This document shows, piece by piece, positions 54,961-63,433 of a stretch of 64,000 nt of DNA. Each line of letters begins with the position of its first letter. Within the stretch, counting starts at the first letter, position 1. The notes beneath the pieces are model-generated. The model was not told the origin of the DNA. It saw only the letters and a list, made by a program, of their open reading frames with translations, and searched no databases. The position numbers and the translations under genes were made by a program. Where the stretch lies: positions 136,458-200,457 of the forward strand of contig NZ_LMKO01000024.1 of assembly GCF_001421705.1 (NCBI RefSeq), in the 5' to 3' direction. The DNA comes from Xylophilus sp. Leaf220 (GTDB lineage: Bacteria; Pseudomonadota; Gammaproteobacteria; Burkholderiales; Burkholderiaceae_C).

Positions 54961-57138
54961 TCAGCCTGGAGGCGCGTTCCTCTCTTTGGCCAGCTCCACA
55001 TACCAGTCCAGGCTGTCCGGATCGGCCATCGCCGCGCGGTTCACCACCTTCTCGGGCGGCTGGCCGAGCAGCAGCTTCTTGACCGGCAGCTCCTGCTTCT
55101 TGCCGGTGAGGGTTCTCGGGATGGCGCGCACTTGGTAGACGGCGTCGGGCACGAAGCGGGGCGAGAGCGCAGCGCGGATCGCACCGGCGATTTTCTGCTG
55201 CAGCGCGTCGTCCAGCACCAGGCCCTCGCGCAGCACCACGAAGAGCGGCATCCAGCTGTCGCGGCCCAGGTATTCCAGGTCGACCACCATCGAATCGAGC
55301 ACCTCGGGCAATGCCTCGACCGCGCGGTAGATCTCGCTGGTGCCCATGCGCAGGCCGTGACGGTTGATGGTGGCGTCGCTGCGGCCGTAGATGGTGCAGC
55401 CGCCGTCTGCGCCGATGCGGATCCAGTCGCCATGCCGCCAGACGCCGGGGTAGGTGTCGAAGTAGCTCGACAGGTAACGCGCGTTTCCCGCGTCGTTCCA
55501 GAAGTACAGCGGCATCGACGGGATCGGCCGGGTGCAGACCAGCTCGCCCACCGCGTCCTGCACCGGCCGGCCCTGCGCGTCCCAGGCCTCGACCGCATGG
55601 CCGATCTGGCGGCACTGCATCTGGCCCGGCACCTGGGGCAGCTCGCGGTGGCCGCCGACGAAGGCGCCGGCGAAATCGGTTCCGCCCGAGATGTTGCACC
55701 AAAACACTTCGCCCGCCCCCCAGCCTGCGCGCTGCGCGTCTTCGGCACCCCCCCTGCCGGGTGGCGGGCCGGCCGCTTCGGGCGGCCGTGCGCTGCGGCC
55801 CTCTGGAAGGGGAGCGGCGGATGCGCCTGCTTCGGCAGCGGCGGCATAGACCTGCGCCATCTGCTCCGACCCCCAGCGCTGCACCTCTTCCGACAGCGGC
55901 GAGCCGGTGGAGCCGAGCGCCCGGACGCGGGAGAGGTCGCCGCAGTCGCGCAGCACCACGCCCGCCTTCATGCACTGGCTATAGAACGCGGCGCCGGCGC
56001 CGAAGAAGGTGACGCGGTGGCGGGCGGCGAAGCGCCAGAGGGTGCTCCAGTCGGGCGCGTCCTTCGGGCCGCCGGGGTTGCCGTCGAAGATGCAGGCGGT
56101 CGCGCCGCACACCAGGCCGCCGACCTGGGTGTTCCACATCACCCAGCCGGTGGAGCTGTACCAGTGGAAGCGCTCGCCCCGGTGGTTCGGGTCGTAACTG
56201 GCGCCCACGTCGTTGTGCAGCCCGACCGCGTGCAGCGTCAGCAGGATGCCGCCGTGGCCGTGCACGATCGGCTTGGGCAGGCCGGTGGTGCCGCTGGAGT
56301 ACACGATCCACAGCGGATGGTCGAAGGGCAGCCAGGCCGGCTCGAACGCGTCGGTTTCGGCATCGTTTCGGGCGGTAGCCGGCACCAATGGCCGACCATC
56401 AGCTATTCTTTTGGTAGCAAACGGCGTTTCGAGCACCAGCAGGTGCTCCACCGTGGGCAGCGCGGCGCGCAATTCCTGCACCGTGGCGCTGCGGTCCATC
56501 GCGCGGCCGGCGTAGAACACGCCGTCCACCGCGATCAGCACCTTGGGCTCGATCTGCCGGAACCGGTCGGCCACGGCCGAGGTGCCCATGTCGGGTGCGC
56601 AGACGCTCCACACCGCGCCGAGGGCGGCGCAGGCCAGCAGGCAGACGATCGCCTCGGGCACGTTGGGCAGGTAGGCGGCCACCCGGTCGCCCGGCACCAC
56701 GCCCAGGTCGCGCAGGGTGAGCGCCAGCGACGCCACCTGGCGGCGCAGTTCGGGCCAAGACAGTTCGCGCACCCGGCCCTGCTCGTCGTCGCTCACGATG
56801 GCCGGCACCCCCGCTGCATCGGCCGCCGCCACGTGCCGCAGCACCTGCCGGGTGTAGTTGACCTGCGCGCCCGGGAACCAGACGGCGCCGGGCATCCGGT
56901 CGTCAGCCAGCACCGTGGTGTGGGGCGTGGGCGACTGCAGCTCGGCATGCTCCCAGATGCTTTGCCAGAAGGCGTCGAGGTCGGTCACCGACCAGCGCCA
57001 CAGCGCGTCGTAGCCGTCGAAGCGCAGGCCGCGGGTGGCCTCGAGCCAGTCCTGATAGAGGCGGATGCGGGGAACGAAGGGCGGGGCCGGCAGGGCGGAG
57101 GCAGAAGCGAAGGCGGCAGGCGGTGTCGTCAGGGGCAT
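54961..57138 (-). CDS. Acetoacetyl-CoA synthetase (acetoacetate-CoA ligase)
   Basis: 725 residues, about 60-70 longer than usual. It is an ANL-superfamily adenylate-forming enzyme: WFPGAQVNYTRQVL at the start, the AMP-binding IVYSSGTTGLPKPIVHGHGG in the middle, GSTGSPLSEEV, ISGGTDFAGAFVGG and the hinge/C-terminal GRSDATINRHGLRMGTSEIY. It activates acetoacetate for ketone-body or PHB use. Two oddities: an insert at about residues 428-474 (EAGASAAPLPEG to GWGAGEV), encoded by GC-rich repeat-like DNA, and a dispersed-element copy at about residues 239-255. Both keep the frame, but function should be tested. Confidence 0.88.
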   Translation of the reverse strand: MPLTTPPAAFASASALPAPPFVPRIRLYQDWLEATRGLRFDGYDALWRWSVTDLDAFWQSIWEHAELQSPTPHTTVLADDRMPGAVWFPGAQVNYTRQVLRHVAAADAAGVPAIVSDDEQGRVRELSWPELRRQVASLALTLRDLGVVPGDRVAAYLPNVPEAIVCLLACAALGAVWSVCAPDMGTSAVADRFRQIEPKVLIAVDGVFYAGRAMDRSATVQELRAALPTVEHLLVLETPFATKRIADGRPLVPATARNDAETDAFEPAWLPFDHPLWIVYSSGTTGLPKPIVHGHGGILLTLHAVGLHNDVGASYDPNHRGERFHWYSSTGWVMWNTQVGGLVCGATACIFDGNPGGPKDAPDWSTLWRFAARHRVTFFGAGAAFYSQCMKAGVVLRDCGDLSRVRALGSTGSPLSEEVQRWGSEQMAQVYAAAAEAGASAAPLPEGRSARPPEAAGPPPGRGGAEDAQRAGWGAGEVFWCNISGGTDFAGAFVGGHRELPQVPGQMQCRQIGHAVEAWDAQGRPVQDAVGELVCTRPIPSMPLYFWNDAGNARYLSSYFDTYPGVWRHGDWIRIGADGGCTIYGRSDATINRHGLRMGTSEIYRAVEALPEVLDSMVVDLEYLGRDSWMPLFVVLREGLVLDDALQQKIAGAIRAALSPRFVPDAVYQVRAIPRTLTGKKQELPVKKLLLGQPPEKVVNRAAMADPDSLDWYVELAKERNAPPG
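55700..55850 (-). repeat. Repeat-like GC-rich insert inside acetoacetyl-CoA synthetase
   Basis: On the minus strand the stretch contains GGGCCGCAGCGCACGGCC, a stem CGGCCGC / GCGGCCG (55770-55788) and GGTGCCGAAGACGCGCAGC followed by GCGCAGGCTGGGG. From memory such phrases belong to an intergenic repeat widespread in Comamonadaceae. It interrupts the conserved sequence between the SPLSEEV and NISGGTD motifs of the enzyme and stays open in frame. Confidence 0.5.
56375..56423 (-). repeat. Dispersed element copy inside acetoacetyl-CoA synthetase
   Basis: On the minus strand: TTTGCTACCAAAAGAATAGC, then TCGGCC and GTGCCGGCTACCGCC. It matches the AT-rich box and the right arm of the element and encodes about FATKRIADGRPLVPATAR. 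The local drop in GC makes it stand out. Confidence 0.55.
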
Positions 57139-57344
57139 GGCCCGCAGGCTATGCGCCCCGGCCCGGTCGCGCTATCGCACAAACGACAGCTTGACGGCCC
57201 GGCCGCGCCGGGTTGTCGGCCTGGGCTGACGGCAGGTCGCCGCCGCCGCCGCACCTGGCCCCCGTTTTCTTTGGCACCATGTGGTCAGGTCAGCTCCTGG
57301 CTTCCGCGCACCTGCGCCGTCCCCCGAAAACCAACGACACCAAG

Positions 57345-57563
57345 ATGAAGACCATCGACGAAATGCTGAACCTGGACCTGCTCACCCCCGACCAGCACAG
57401 CGAAATCAGCCAATGGATCGCGCGTTCCGCCTCCCCCGAAGAGATCCTGCAGATGCCCGCCCCGCTGTGGGCCGCCGTGGAGCGCGCCAGCAAGACGATG
57501 GGCATCGACGAGGACCTGCTGCGGCCTCCGGCGTTCGATGCGGGGAATGCCGTGCCGGGTTGA
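57345..57563 (+). CDS. Small conserved hypothetical protein
   Basis: 72 residues, starting MKTIDEMLNLDLLTPDQHSE. It is soluble, mostly helical, and rich in Glu, Leu and Pro, with no membrane segment or cysteine. Codon use is normal for this DNA, and the start is supported by AAGATG after CACCAAG. I recognise no family. It stands alone between acetoacetyl-CoA synthetase (divergent) and the toxin-antitoxin pair; 25 nt separate it from the antitoxin operator. Confidence 0.65.
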   Translation: MKTIDEMLNLDLLTPDQHSEISQWIARSASPEEILQMPAPLWAAVERASKTMGIDEDLLRPPAFDAGNAVPG

Positions 57564-57588
57564 AGAGCCGCAGCGCGCAGCCGCCGCA

Positions 57589-57608
57589 GTAGACCGAATT
57601 CGGTCTAC
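57589..57608. promoter_or_regulatory. Perfect 20-bp palindrome, operator of the toxin-antitoxin genes
   Basis: GTAGACCGAATTCGGTCTAC is a perfect palindrome 30 nt before the antitoxin start. A further half-site-like GGTCCTACC follows at 57613-57621. Phd/YefM antitoxins bind such palindromes to repress their operon, with affinity altered by the toxin. Confidence 0.75.
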
Positions 57609-57638
57609 CATCGGTCCTACCGCTTTCGGAGAAACCGC

Positions 57639-57911
57639 ATGAAACTGTCCACCCAGGTCAAACCCATCAGTTACCTGAAGAGCCATGCGGCCGACATCGT
57701 GAAGGATCTGGCCGAGAGCCGCGAGCCGATGCTCATCACCCAGAACGGCGAAGCCAAGCTGATCGTGATGGACGTGCGTTCCTACGAAGAACAGGCGCAG
57801 ACGGTCGCGATGCTGAAGATCCTGGCACTGGGCCACCGGGACATCGAATCGGGCAACTTCCGGCCGGCCGAAGACGTGTTCTCGTCGCTGGACCAGGACG
57901 AGGGCCGATGA
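57639..57911 (+). CDS. Phd/YefM-family antitoxin
   Basis: 90 residues. The N-terminal DNA-binding part reads KPISYLKSHAADIVKDLAESREPMLITQNGEAKLIVMDVRSYEE, the Phd/YefM fold, followed by a C-terminal toxin-neutralising tail. GGAG at 57628-57632 is a fair ribosome site. The stop overlaps the toxin start (ATGA), so the two are translated together, antitoxin first. Confidence 0.92.
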   Translation: MKLSTQVKPISYLKSHAADIVKDLAESREPMLITQNGEAKLIVMDVRSYEEQAQTVAMLKILALGHRDIESGNFRPAEDVFSSLDQDEGR

Positions 57912-58237
57912 GCCTGCAGGTCGTATTCCTCGCATCGGCCGAATCCGATCTGCAGGATCTGAGGAGCTACGTCCTCCACCATTTCGACCGCGAGACCTGG
58001 CGCACCAGCTACGGCAAGATCAAGGACGCCGTTGCGCGGATCCGGCACCATCCCTATGCAGGCAAGGTTGTTCCCGAACTGGAGCGACTCGACATGGTCC
58101 AGTACCGTCAGGTGCTGGCCGGCAAGAACCGCATCGTCTACGAGGTAAGGGCCGACACCGCCTACATCCACCTCGTCTGCGACACGCGGCGCGACCTGCA
58201 GGGCCTGCTGATGCGGCGTCTGATGCGGTCTTCCTAG
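57908..58237 (+). CDS. ParE/RelE-superfamily toxin
   Basis: 109 residues. VVFLASAESDLQDLRSYVLHHF is the ParE/RelE start helix; RIRHHPYAGKVVPELERL and KNRIVYEVRADTAYIHLVCDTRRDL give the typical beta-sheet core with basic surface. The shape is closest to the ParE branch (DNA gyrase inhibitors), but RelE-type mRNA cleavage cannot be excluded. Paired with the Phd-like antitoxin by a 4-nt overlap. Confidence 0.9.
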   Translation: MSLQVVFLASAESDLQDLRSYVLHHFDRETWRTSYGKIKDAVARIRHHPYAGKVVPELERLDMVQYRQVLAGKNRIVYEVRADTAYIHLVCDTRRDLQGLLMRRLMRSS

Positions 58238-58247
58238 CCGCCCCGCC

Positions 58248-59033
58248 TCACACCAGGCTCCGCATCGCCTGTGCCGTCTCCCGCAGCACCGGCAGCACCC
58301 GGGCGACCGCGTCCTCGGCCTTTTCCTGGCCGATCGGCATGGTCACGTTGAGGGCGCCGATCAGCTGGCCGTGGCGGTCGCGCAGGGGAACCGCCACGCC
58401 GCGGGAGTTGAGGTCCAGCTGCTGCTCCGACAGCGCCCAGCCGCGCTCGCGGATGCGGACCAGTTCTTCCCGCATCCGCTCCTTGCTGGCGATGGTGTGG
58501 GAGGTGAAGACGCGCAGTTCGCGGCTGGCCAGCCAGCCCTCGAGCGCGGCGGGTTCGCGTAGGGCCAGCATCATCATGCCGGCGGCGGTGACCTGGGCCG
58601 GCACCCGCGCGCCCAGCACGTAGCCGGTGTTCATGTTGCGGTTGGGGCCGTTGCGGGCGATGTAGACCACCTCGTCGCCGTCGGCCACGCTCAGGTAGGC
58701 CACCTCGTGGGTGCCGGCGGCCACCCGCTGCAGGAAGGGCTGCACGATCCGCGGCAGCCGGGCCGATTCCAGGTACGACTGGCCCAGCCGCAGCACCCGC
58801 GGCGTGAGCCAGAACAGCTTGCCGTCGCCGGCGACGAAGCCCAGGTGGCGCAGGGTGAGCAGGTGGCGGCGGGCCGCGGTGCGGGTCATGCCGGTGCGCT
58901 CGCCGGCCTCGCTGGCGGTCATGCGGGGGTGGGCGTCGTCGAAGGCCTCGATGACCTGCAGGCCCCGCTCCAGGCCGGCGATCCAGTCGCGGCGGTCGAG
59001 GCCCTCGGGTGCGGAGGTGTCGTCGGTAGGCAT
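58248..59033 (-). CDS. IclR-family regulator, PcaR/PobR-like
   Basis: 261 residues from ATG 59033. GLERGLQVIEAFDDAHPRMTASEAGERTGMTRTAARRHLLTL is the IclR winged HTH in the PcaR/PobR style; the C-terminal effector domain carries GYVLGARVPAQVTAAGMMML and NSRGVAVPLRDRHG. Such regulators control protocatechuate and quinate/shikimate catabolism. It is divergent from the aroE-like gene at 59231 with two operator-like sequences in between, so it is the likely activator or repressor of that operon, responding to protocatechuate or dehydroshikimate (inference). Confidence 0.9.
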   Translation of the reverse strand: MPTDDTSAPEGLDRRDWIAGLERGLQVIEAFDDAHPRMTASEAGERTGMTRTAARRHLLTLRHLGFVAGDGKLFWLTPRVLRLGQSYLESARLPRIVQPFLQRVAAGTHEVAYLSVADGDEVVYIARNGPNRNMNTGYVLGARVPAQVTAAGMMMLALREPAALEGWLASRELRVFTSHTIASKERMREELVRIRERGWALSEQQLDLNSRGVAVPLRDRHGQLIGALNVTMPIGQEKAEDAVARVLPVLRETAQAMRSLV

Positions 59034-59098
59034 GGCGGTATCGTGGCGTCGGGCGCTGCCGGTCGGCGGTCGCACGGCTCAGGTAAAACCCCGATTCT

Positions 59099-59134
59099 GT
59101 GCGATTGTCGCACCGCGGCGTTCGATCATCGATC
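59099..59134. promoter_or_regulatory. Two IclR/PcaR-like operator sequences
   Basis: GTGCGATTGTCGCAC (59099-59113) is a palindrome very close to the PcaR/PcaU-type site GTTCGATAATCGCAC. A second copy, GTTCGATCATCGATC, starts at 59120, 21 nt along, on the same face of the helix. They lie in the gap between the divergent IclR gene and the catabolic operon. Confidence 0.65.
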
Positions 59135-59230
59135 AGCGCAGTGGGCAGGAGGCTCCGTGCAGAGCCCTCCCGCCCTCACCATCCACCCCGGTGCCGTGCC
59201 CCGTGCCCGCACCCCACCTAGGCCCTGCCC

Positions 59231-60148
59231 ATGTCCTCCATCCAAGGTTCCACCGCCCTGTACCTGCTGCCCGGCGATCCGGTCACGAACGTGCGCCTGC
59301 CGCGCATGTTCAACGAGGTGTTCGCGCGCCACGGCATCGACGCGGTGATGGTGCCGGTGCAGGTACCGGTGCGCGACATCGCGCTGTTCATGCGCGGCGC
59401 CTTCCTGGGCGCCAACGTGCGCGGCATGGCGATCGCGCCGCCGCACAAGCCGCGGGTGCTGGACCTGCTCGACCGCTTCAGCATCGTCGGCCGCGCGGCC
59501 CGCTCGGTGAACGCGGTGCGGCGCACCGACAACGGCCAGCTGGAGGGCGACCTGTTCGACGGCGAGGGCTTCACCGCCGCGCTGGAGCATTTCGGGATCG
59601 CCTGGCGGGACCGGAGGGTGCTGGTGCTGGGCGCGGGCGTGAGCGCCGCGGCCATCGGCCTGGCGCTGGCCGACGGCGGCGCGGGCAACCGGGCCGCGCG
59701 CATCGCCTTCTATGACCCCACCGCCGGCAAGGCCGCGGGCCTGGCGGCGCAGCTCGACAGCTTCTTCGACGCCGAGGTGGTGCCGGTCGATGCGCCCGAT
59801 CCGGCCGGCTACGACCTGGTCGTCAACGCCACCCCGCTCGGCCTGGAGGCGGGCGACGCCGCGGCCTGCGACGTGTCGCGGATGGAGCCGCACGCGGCCG
59901 TCTTCGACATCCTGCTGCGCGGCCAGCCCACGTCCCTGGTGCAGGCGGCCCGCGCACGCGGCCTGCAGGCCCAGCCCGGCTACGAGATGCTGGTGGCGCA
60001 GATGCCCTACTACCTCGACTACTTCGGCCATGCCGAGGCGGCGCAGGGCGTGCGCGAAGACGCCGACTACCTGCGCCGCATCGTCTACCCCCCGGCCCTG
60101 CACGGCGAGATCCACGCGCCGCGCGGCCCGGCCGCCGGGGCCGCCTGA
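59231..60148 (+). CDS. Shikimate/quinate dehydrogenase family protein (first AroE-like)
   Basis: 305 residues of AroE fold: an N-terminal substrate domain with catalytic-type PPHK, then GDLFDGEGF, then a Rossmann domain VLVLGAGVSAAAIGLAL. Compared with biosynthetic AroE, the substrate-carboxylate serine motif (HSxSP) is replaced by TNVRLP, and GxNTDG is GDLFDG, keeping only the Asp. It is probably a catabolic dehydrogenase of quinate, shikimate or a relative. First gene of the operon opposite the IclR regulator. Confidence 0.8.
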   Translation: MSSIQGSTALYLLPGDPVTNVRLPRMFNEVFARHGIDAVMVPVQVPVRDIALFMRGAFLGANVRGMAIAPPHKPRVLDLLDRFSIVGRAARSVNAVRRTDNGQLEGDLFDGEGFTAALEHFGIAWRDRRVLVLGAGVSAAAIGLALADGGAGNRAARIAFYDPTAGKAAGLAAQLDSFFDAEVVPVDAPDPAGYDLVVNATPLGLEAGDAAACDVSRMEPHAAVFDILLRGQPTSLVQAARARGLQAQPGYEMLVAQMPYYLDYFGHAEAAQGVREDADYLRRIVYPPALHGEIHAPRGPAAGAA

Positions 60149-60178
60149 GCCTTTTCCTTTTTCCATCGCCCGTTCTCC

Positions 60179-61048
60179 ATGACCATCGCCTCCGACCGCT
60201 TCGGCTTCAACACCGTCACCCTGGGCGGCAGCCTGGCGCACAAGCTGCACTGCATGCGCGCGGCCGGCTTCGCGGGCGTGGAGCTGTGGGCGCGCGACCT
60301 GATCGGCCACCCCGAGGGCGTGGCGGCGGCCGCCGCGCTGGTGCGGGCCAGCGGCCTGCGGGTCACCGATTTCCAGCCGCTGCGCGACTTCGAATGCGCC
60401 CCCGAGGCGATGCGCGCCCACCGGCTGGAGATGGCCGGGGAGCAGTTGCGCCAGATGGCCCTGGTGGGCGCCGACCTGCTGCTGGTCTGCTCCACCACCA
60501 GCCCGCTGGCCACCGACGACCCGGCGCGCGCCGCCGAGGACCTGCGCGCGCTCGGCACCTTGGCCGCGCCGCTGGGCATCCGCATCTGCTACGAGGCGCT
60601 CTCCTGGGGCCGGCATGTGCAGCGCTGGCAGCAGGCCTGGGACATCGTGCAGCGCTGCGACCATCCGGGCGTGGGTCTGAACCTCGATTTCTTCCACATG
60701 GCGGTGCACGGCGACGATGCGCCGGACGCGATCCAGGCCCTGGCGCAGGTGCCCGCCGAACGCATCTTCCTCGTGCAGTTGGCCGACTATTTCTATCCCT
60801 TCGGCCCCACCGCCGCCGACCACATGGAGCTGGCCCGCCACCAGCGCCTGTTCCCCGGCGAAGGCCTGCACGACGTGCGGCCGCTGGTGCGGATGCTGGA
60901 GGCGGGCGGCTACCGCGGCGACTACACCTTCGAGGTGTTCAACGACGACTACGTCAACTCCGACCCGCTGGCGATCGCCCGGCGGGCGATGGATGCGGTG
61001 CGGTGGATCGCGCGGGGCTTGCCCGACGGCGCGGCTGCGGCCCGCTGA
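60179..61048 (+). CDS. 3-dehydroshikimate dehydratase-like TIM-barrel protein
   Basis: 289 residues, xylose isomerase-like TIM barrel. FGFNTVTLGGSLAHKLHCMRAAGFAGVELW at the start, YEALSWGRHV, LNLDFFHM, LVQLADYF and FEVFNDDY carry the acidic and His metal ligands of the QsuB/AsbF-type 3-dehydroshikimate dehydratases. The reaction gives protocatechuate. Only the barrel is present; the 4HPPD-like domain of QsuB is absent. 30 nt after the first aroE-like gene. Confidence 0.85.
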   Translation: MTIASDRFGFNTVTLGGSLAHKLHCMRAAGFAGVELWARDLIGHPEGVAAAAALVRASGLRVTDFQPLRDFECAPEAMRAHRLEMAGEQLRQMALVGADLLLVCSTTSPLATDDPARAAEDLRALGTLAAPLGIRICYEALSWGRHVQRWQQAWDIVQRCDHPGVGLNLDFFHMAVHGDDAPDAIQALAQVPAERIFLVQLADYFYPFGPTAADHMELARHQRLFPGEGLHDVRPLVRMLEAGGYRGDYTFEVFNDDYVNSDPLAIARRAMDAVRWIARGLPDGAAAAR

Positions 61049-61140
61049 ACGAAGACGCCGCCCGCACGCACGCACGCCCCCACGACGCTCCGCATTTCGC
61101 TTTCCCCTCCCTCACCACAACAAGCCAGGAGACCTGCACC

Positions 61141-62469
61141 ATGTCTGCAACCGCATCCCGCCCCGCCGCCGCGGCGGAACCCGATACCGGCAAGCGGCCC
61201 GCCAAGGCGGCCCTCGCCAGCTGGATCGGCAGCGCCGTCGAGTACTACGATTTCTTCATCTACGGCACCGCCGCCGCGCTGGTGTTCGGCAAGATCTTTT
61301 TCCCGTCGTTCGAGCCCAAGCTGGCCAGCATCGCCGCCTTCGCCACGTTCGGCGTGGCCTACATCACCCGGCCCTTCGGCGCGCTGGTGCTGGGCCATAT
61401 CGGCGACAAGTTCGGCCGCAAGAAGGTGCTGACCTTCACGCTGCTGCTGATGGGCGTCTCGACCTTCTGCATCGGCCTGCTGCCCACTTACGAGCAGATC
61501 GGCATCGCCGCGCCGCTGCTGCTGGTGCTGATGCGCCTGCTGCAGGGCATCTCGGCCGCGGGCGAGCAGGCCGGCGCCAACTCGATGACGCTGGAGCACT
61601 CGCCGCCGCACCGCCGCGCGTTCTTCACCAGCTTCACTTTGTCGGGCACCCAGGCCGGGCTGATCCTGGCCACGCTGGTGTTCATCCCGATCTCGGCCCT
61701 GCCCGAGGACCAGCTGCTGTCCTGGGGCTGGCGCATTCCGTTCCTGCTGAGCGCGGTGGTGGTGGCGGTCGGCTTCTGGGTGCGCCGCACCCTGCCCGAG
61801 ACGCCGGCCTTCCAGAAGGAAGAGCAGAAGTCGCACGACAAGGCCCGCATGCCGGTGGTCGACCTGTTCCGCTCGCATGCCAAGGACGTGCTGCGGGTCG
61901 TCTTCGCCGCGCTGGTGTCGGTGGTCAGCACCATCTTCAGCGTGTTCACCCTGTCGTACGCGGTCAACACGATGCACATCCCGCGCGCCACGATGCTCAC
62001 CGTGCTGGTGCTGGCCAACGTGGTGGCGCTCGGCGCGATCCCGCTGTGGGCCACGCTGTCGGACCGCATCGGCCGCAAGCCGGTCTTCGTCTTCGGCGCC
62101 CTCGGCTCGGCCGCGCTGATCTGGCCCTACATGTGGGCGATCAGCACCGTCAACCTGCCGATGGTGTTCCTGTTCGGCCTGCTGCTGTCGGGCGTGGTCT
62201 ACAGCGCGGCCAACGGCGTCTGGCCGTCGTTCTACGGCGAGATGTTCAACACCCGGGTGCGGCTGTCGGGCATGGCGATCGGCACCCAGATCGGCTTCGC
62301 GCTCGGCGGCTTCGCGCCCACGATCAGCGCGGCGATCATCGGCGAAGGCCCCAACGGCTGGGTCCCGGTGGCGGTCTTCACCGCCGTCGCGGCCACCGTC
62401 TCGGCCCTCGCGGCCCTGTCGGCGCGCGAGACCTACCGGGTGCCGATGGAACAGCTGGGCCGCCCATGA
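61141..62469 (+). CDS. MHS-family (MFS) symporter, shikimate/aromatic acid type
   Basis: 442 residues with 12 membrane helices. AALASWIGSAVEYYDFFIYGTAAALVFGKIFFP and GHIGDKFGRKKVL are the MHS-family start and the MFS loop 2-3 motif. The branch includes ShiA, KgtP and ProP, so shikimate, quinate or a related hydroxy acid is the likely cargo given the operon. It overlaps the second aroE-like gene by ATGA, tying transport to metabolism. Confidence 0.9.
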   Translation: MSATASRPAAAAEPDTGKRPAKAALASWIGSAVEYYDFFIYGTAAALVFGKIFFPSFEPKLASIAAFATFGVAYITRPFGALVLGHIGDKFGRKKVLTFTLLLMGVSTFCIGLLPTYEQIGIAAPLLLVLMRLLQGISAAGEQAGANSMTLEHSPPHRRAFFTSFTLSGTQAGLILATLVFIPISALPEDQLLSWGWRIPFLLSAVVVAVGFWVRRTLPETPAFQKEEQKSHDKARMPVVDLFRSHAKDVLRVVFAALVSVVSTIFSVFTLSYAVNTMHIPRATMLTVLVLANVVALGAIPLWATLSDRIGRKPVFVFGALGSAALIWPYMWAISTVNLPMVFLFGLLLSGVVYSAANGVWPSFYGEMFNTRVRLSGMAIGTQIGFALGGFAPTISAAIIGEGPNGWVPVAVFTAVAATVSALAALSARETYRVPMEQLGRP

Positions 62470-63335
62470 GTGCGGACGCCACGACCGCTGCCGCCGCGCC
62501 GCCGCTCAGCGGCAAGACCACGCTGATCGCCCACATCGGCTGGCCCACCGAGAGCTTCAAGGCGCCCCTGATCTACAACCCCTGGTTCGCCCGCCAGGGC
62601 CTCGACGCCTGCGTGGTGCCGATGGGCGTGAAGCCCGCGGAGTACCGCGCCTTCTTGCCGCTGCTCTTTCGCATGTCCAACATCCGCGGCGCGCTGGTCA
62701 CGATGCCGCACAAGGTCACGACGATGGACCTGGTGGACGAGGCCACGCCCACCGCCCGCATCGCCGGTGCCGCCAACGCGGTCCTGCTGCGGCCCGACGG
62801 CACGCTGCTGGGCGACCAGTTCGACGGCGCCGGCTTCGTGCGCGGCGTGGCCCGCAAGGGGCACCGGCTGGAGGGCGGCAGCGCGCTGGTCTCGGGCAGC
62901 GGCGGCGTGGGCTCGGCCATCGCCGCGTCGCTGGCCGCGGCCGGCGTCGCCCGGCTCGGGCTGTTCGACCTGAACACCGCCTCGTGCGAGGCCCTGGCCG
63001 CGCGGCTGCGGGCGCATTACCCGCAGCTGGAGGTGGCGCTGGGATCGAACGACCCGGCCGGCTTCGACCTGGTCGTCAACGCCACGCCGCTCGGCATGCG
63101 CGACGACGACCCGCTGCCCTTCGACGTGGACCGCATCGCCCCGGCCACCTTCGTCGGCGAGGTGGTGATGAAATCGACCTGGACCCCGCTGCTGCAGGCC
63201 GCGCGCGCCAAGGGCTGCCCGGTGCAGGTGGGCACCGACATGCTCTTCGAGATGATCCCCGCGTACCTGGAGTTCTTCGGCTTCGGCACCGCCACGCCGG
63301 AAGAACTGCGCGCGGTGGCGCTGCTGCCGTCGTAG
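62466..63335 (+). CDS. Shikimate/quinate dehydrogenase family protein (second AroE-like)
   Basis: 289 residues. MPHKVTTMDLVDE contains the catalytic Lys; GDQFDGAGFVRG replaces GxNTDG; the Rossmann part reads LVSGSGGVGSAIAASLAAAG. The N-terminal HSxSP motif is replaced by ESFKAP. It differs clearly from the first AroE-like protein of the operon, so the two may act on different substrates or cofactors. It starts within the transporter stop (ATGA). Confidence 0.82.
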   Translation: MSADATTAAAAPPLSGKTTLIAHIGWPTESFKAPLIYNPWFARQGLDACVVPMGVKPAEYRAFLPLLFRMSNIRGALVTMPHKVTTMDLVDEATPTARIAGAANAVLLRPDGTLLGDQFDGAGFVRGVARKGHRLEGGSALVSGSGGVGSAIAASLAAAGVARLGLFDLNTASCEALAARLRAHYPQLEVALGSNDPAGFDLVVNATPLGMRDDDPLPFDVDRIAPATFVGEVVMKSTWTPLLQAARAKGCPVQVGTDMLFEMIPAYLEFFGFGTATPEELRAVALLPS

Positions 63336-63433
63336 CCGCAGGCCCGCCGCCGCGGCGCGCGCAGAGGCGCTAACCTCGGCGCCTGCCTTTTTCGATGTCC
63401 ACCTTCCTTCCATTCCTGTCCATCGGCACGCCT

